A DNA stretch of 64,000 nucleotides from Halapricum sp. CBA1109. Lineage in GTDB: Archaea > Halobacteriota > Halobacteria > Halobacteriales > Haloarculaceae. The notes beneath the pieces were generated by a model, which did no database searches, was not told where the DNA came from, and saw only the letters and a list, made by a program, of their open reading frames with translations. The translations under genes were made by a program, and so were the position numbers. Positions 62,033 to 64,000 of this stretch are shown piece after piece. The stretch covers positions 1-64,000 of the forward strand of contig NZ_WPCA01000002.1 of NCBI RefSeq assembly GCF_009741825.1, in the 5' to 3' direction. Position 1 is the stretch's first letter. The number at the start of each line of letters is the position of its first letter.

Positions 62033-62587
62033 ATGTCATCCCAAGAGGTTCGGCTCGAGAGTACGATCGGCGGCTTCACGGCGAGCGGGCAACTGCACAC
62101 ACTGAGCGTCTGGTTCATCCTCGCGCTCCGGTTGATGATGGGGATCGCGTTCTTCCAGAGCGGCCTCGATAAGGTACTGTCGGGGAGTTTCAGCGCCGCG
62201 GGCTACCTGCAGAACGCGCCGCCGGCCAACGGGAGTCCGGCCGCGGACCTCTTCGTCGCGATGGGCGAGACAGGCTGGTTCGTCGACTTCGTGAACATCG
62301 CCGTCCCGTGGGGCGAAGTTCTCATCGGGTTAGGCCTAATCGTCGGTTGTCTGACCCGGCTGGCGGCCTTCTGGGGCGCGTTCCTGATGTTGCTGTTCTA
62401 CCTCGGCAACTGGGACGTTACCCACGGGTACATCAACGGCGACTTCGCGTACATGCTCGTGTTCCTCGCCGTCGCCGCGTTCGGCGCCGGACGGATCCTC
62501 GGCCTCGACGCCTACATCGAGCAGTACGACGTGGGCGGCCAACCGCTCGTCGAACGGTTCCCGTTGAGCCGGTATCTCCTCGGGTGA
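62033..62587 (+). CDS. DoxX-family membrane protein
   Basis: 184 residues with four membrane segments: the first ends in RLMMGIAFFQSGLDKVLSG, then VDFVNIAVPWGEVLIGLGLIVGCLTRLAAFWGAFLMLLFYLGNWD, and VFLAVAAFGAGRILGLDAYIE. These are DoxX features (terminal quinol oxidase subunit or thiosulfate:quinone-like). ATG at 62033 fits the TATA distance. Partner unknown. Confidence 0.87.
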   Translation: MSSQEVRLESTIGGFTASGQLHTLSVWFILALRLMMGIAFFQSGLDKVLSGSFSAAGYLQNAPPANGSPAADLFVAMGETGWFVDFVNIAVPWGEVLIGLGLIVGCLTRLAAFWGAFLMLLFYLGNWDVTHGYINGDFAYMLVFLAVAAFGAGRILGLDAYIEQYDVGGQPLVERFPLSRYLLG

Positions 62588-62630
62588 GCCACTCGCTACT
62601 TTGATAGCGCTGGCCGGCGAGCCAGCCGGT

Positions 62631-63127
62631 ATGACCGTCTACGAGAGCGACCTTCCCGGCGTCGGGAAGAAGTTCGAGATCGAACTGGACGACGGGGAAC
62701 GGCTCGTCGTCGTCATCCACAACACCGGCAAGCGAGAACTGTTCCACAAGTCCGCCCCCGACGCGACGGCGAGAAGGTCGTCGAACTCTCCGACCGCCTC
62801 GCACAGACGGTCGGGTCGATCATCGAGGGCGGACACTTCCAACCGGTCGAGAGCGACAGCGTCCGAACGATGCTGGCCGAGGGAACGCTACTGGAGTGGT
62901 ACAACGTCGACGCAGACACGGACTTGGTCGGTCGGACGCTCGCCGACGCCCGGGTGCGCGAGCGGACCGGCGTCTCCGTCGTCGCGATCCAGCGCGACGA
63001 CGAACTCCTCCCCTCGCCGGGGCCTGACTCGACGATCGAGGCCGGGGACACGCTGGTCGTCATCGGGAGTCAGGAGGACATCCGCGCGTTCGACGCGGTG
63101 GTCTCGGCCGACGGCGACGAGCAATGA
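62631..63127 (+). CDS. KhtT-like TrkA-C regulatory subunit (frameshifted)
   Basis: MTVYESDLPGVGKKFEIELDDGERLVVVIHNTGKREL is the KhtT-like N-terminal part. Near 62763 a base seems lost; the next frame continues DGEKVVELSDRLAQTVGSIIE, LEWYNVDADTDLVGRTLADA and the TrkA-C end ERTGVSVVAIQRDDELLPSP, IEAGDTLVVIGSQEDIRAF. Joined length is about 166 residues, as in KhtT. It gates the antiporter encoded 15 bases downstream in response to a nucleotide or ion. Confidence 0.84.
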
Positions 63128-63142
63128 CGGGAGTGAGCGGCC

Positions 63143-64000
63143 GTGGCGAGTGAGACGGCCCTGCTGGAGATCGGACTGCTGTTCGCGGCAGTCGCGACGG
63201 TCGGAGCGGTCGCACGACGCGTCCGCCAGTCCGTCATCCCCTTCTACATCGCCGCGGGCATCGCGCTCGGCCCCTACGTCACCGGTCGCCTCGCGCCGTT
63301 CTCGCTGACGGAGACGGAGTTCGTCGCCGTCGGGGCCGAACTCGGTATCGTCCTCCTGTTGCTCTTTCTCGGACTGGAGTTCAACCTGTCCCGGCTGGCC
63401 GCTGACCGCGACCGGATCGGCAAGGCAGGGACGCTGGATCTGTTCGTCAACTTCGGCGTCGGGTTCGCCCTCGGCTATCTCCTGTTCGGTGCCGTCCTCC
63501 CGGCGTTTCTGGTCGCCGGCGCCGTCTACATCTCCTCGTCGGCGATCATCTCGAAGTCGCTGATCGACCTCGGCTGGATCGCGAACGACGAGGCGGGGCC
63601 GATGCTCGGCATCCTCGTCTACGAGGACCTCGTCATCGCCGTCTATCTCGTCGTCGCGTCCACGCTGGTGCTCGGCGGCGGTGACCTCGAATCAGCGGCC
63701 CAGTCGATGGCCGTCGCCGTCGGGTTCATCCTCGCGTTGCTGGTGCTCGTCGCCAAGGGGACGCCGCTGTTCCAGCGGCTATTGTCCACCGATTCGCGGG
63801 AGTCGCTCGTCCTCCGAGCGGTCGGGATCACCGTCCCCGTCGCCGGGCTCGCGCTCTATCTCGGCGTCAGCGAGGCCGTTGCGGCCTTCTTCGTCGGGAT
63901 GGCCGTCTCCTCGACCGACCACGTCCACGACATCGAGGGCCTGCTTGAACCGCTCCGGGACGTCTTCGCGGCCGTGTTCTTCTTCTGGATCGGACTGGTG
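63143..64000 (+). CDS. CPA2 K+/H+ antiporter (KhtU/KefB-like), 3' end outside window
   Basis: GTG at 63143 opens ASETALLEIGLLFAAVATVGAV; at least seven membrane segments are visible, including GLEFNLSRLAADRDRIG, YISSSAIISKSLIDLGW, LGILVYEDLVIAVYLV (the E-D motif) and EAVAAFFVGMAVSST. No stop occurs before the window end. With the TrkA-C gene upstream it forms a two-part antiporter that exports K+. Confidence 0.88.
   Translation, partial: MASETALLEIGLLFAAVATVGAVARRVRQSVIPFYIAAGIALGPYVTGRLAPFSLTETEFVAVGAELGIVLLLLFLGLEFNLSRLAADRDRIGKAGTLDLFVNFGVGFALGYLLFGAVLPAFLVAGAVYISSSAIISKSLIDLGWIANDEAGPMLGILVYEDLVIAVYLVVASTLVLGGGDLESAAQSMAVAVGFILALLVLVAKGTPLFQRLLSTDSRESLVLRAVGITVPVAGLALYLGVSEAVAAFFVGMAVSSTDHVHDIEGLLEPLRDVFAAVFFFWIGLV

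Noticed and set aside
1-64000. CRISPR arrays, rRNA and tRNA genes
   Set aside because: No regularly spaced repeats and no cloverleaf-like or rRNA core sequences were seen by eye; a tRNAscan or covariance search would be decisive.

Overview
The window is haloarchaeal (class Halobacteria), probably from the Haloarcula side of the group, though the genus cannot be fixed from sequence alone. The signs are high GC with Asp/Glu-rich proteins, Tat-type lipoprotein signals, promoters whose TATA element sits about 25-30 bases before the ATG (leaderless genes), and families typical of halophilic archaea: Bat/HTH-10 regulators, AbrB-PhoU proteins, HxlR, PAC2, haloarchaeal TnpB and soluble transducers. 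No rRNA, tRNA or CRISPR array was seen.

Layout. 0-3.6 kb: a LUD/LutB iron-sulfur protein and a GAF-PAS histidine kinase. 3.6-5.2 kb: a metal or metalloid efflux operon (Cys-rich peptide, ArsR, permease). 5.3-7.4 kb: two divergent PhoU-type regulators. 8.1-19.4 kb: a phosphonate locus, with phnD-phnC-phnE-acyltransferase leftwards and phnG-H-I-J-K-L-M-TIM barrel-HAD rightwards from one shared 222-base control region. The genes import a phosphonate, run the carbon-phosphorus lyase reaction and probably finish the sugar phosphate with two non-standard enzymes, because phnN and phnP are absent. 19.4-23.5 kb: a lipoprotein, membrane proteins with membrane-embedded CxxC motifs and a DsbA-like thiol oxidoreductase, a possible undescribed thiol or metal system. 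23.5-29.1 kb: glutamate dehydrogenase with a rubredoxin-like mini-protein, a 958-residue Bat-type regulator and a LiaF-like protein. 29.5-30.9 kb: a solo TnpB element bounded by two matching hairpins. 31-38 kb: membrane proteins, an ABC-2 exporter, DMT and TauE transporters, an AhpD-like protein and NnrE. 38.2-40.1 kb: a 3-hydroxybutyrate dehydrogenase/patatin pair fitting polyhydroxyalkanoate mobilisation. 40-48 kb: a soluble transducer, two lipoyl-dehydrogenase-like flavoproteins, several HTH regulators, DsrE and AIM24 proteins. 48-52.4 kb: a multi-PAS kinase and a CNNM/CorC protein. 52.4-56.3 kb: an AT-richer, decayed accessory stretch (PIN-type toxin, broken genes, tyrosine recombinase, P-type ATPase scrap). 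56.3-64 kb: phosphoribosyltransferase, Hsp20, PAC2, methyltransferase, MFS exporter, two truncated genes, DoxX, and a KhtT/KhtU-like K+/H+ antiporter pair that runs off the window.

At least ten otherwise convincing genes are broken by a single small frame change, nine of them by the apparent loss of one base. They include phnI, lutB, an ABC ATPase, a histidine kinase and the KhtT-like gene. Such density in intact operons suggests uncorrected base-calling errors, so these are listed as full-length genes with the frame change noted. True decay (nonsense codons, missing ends) is confined mainly to 54.1-54.8 kb, 56.2 kb, 60.1-60.3 kb and 61.8-62.0 kb.
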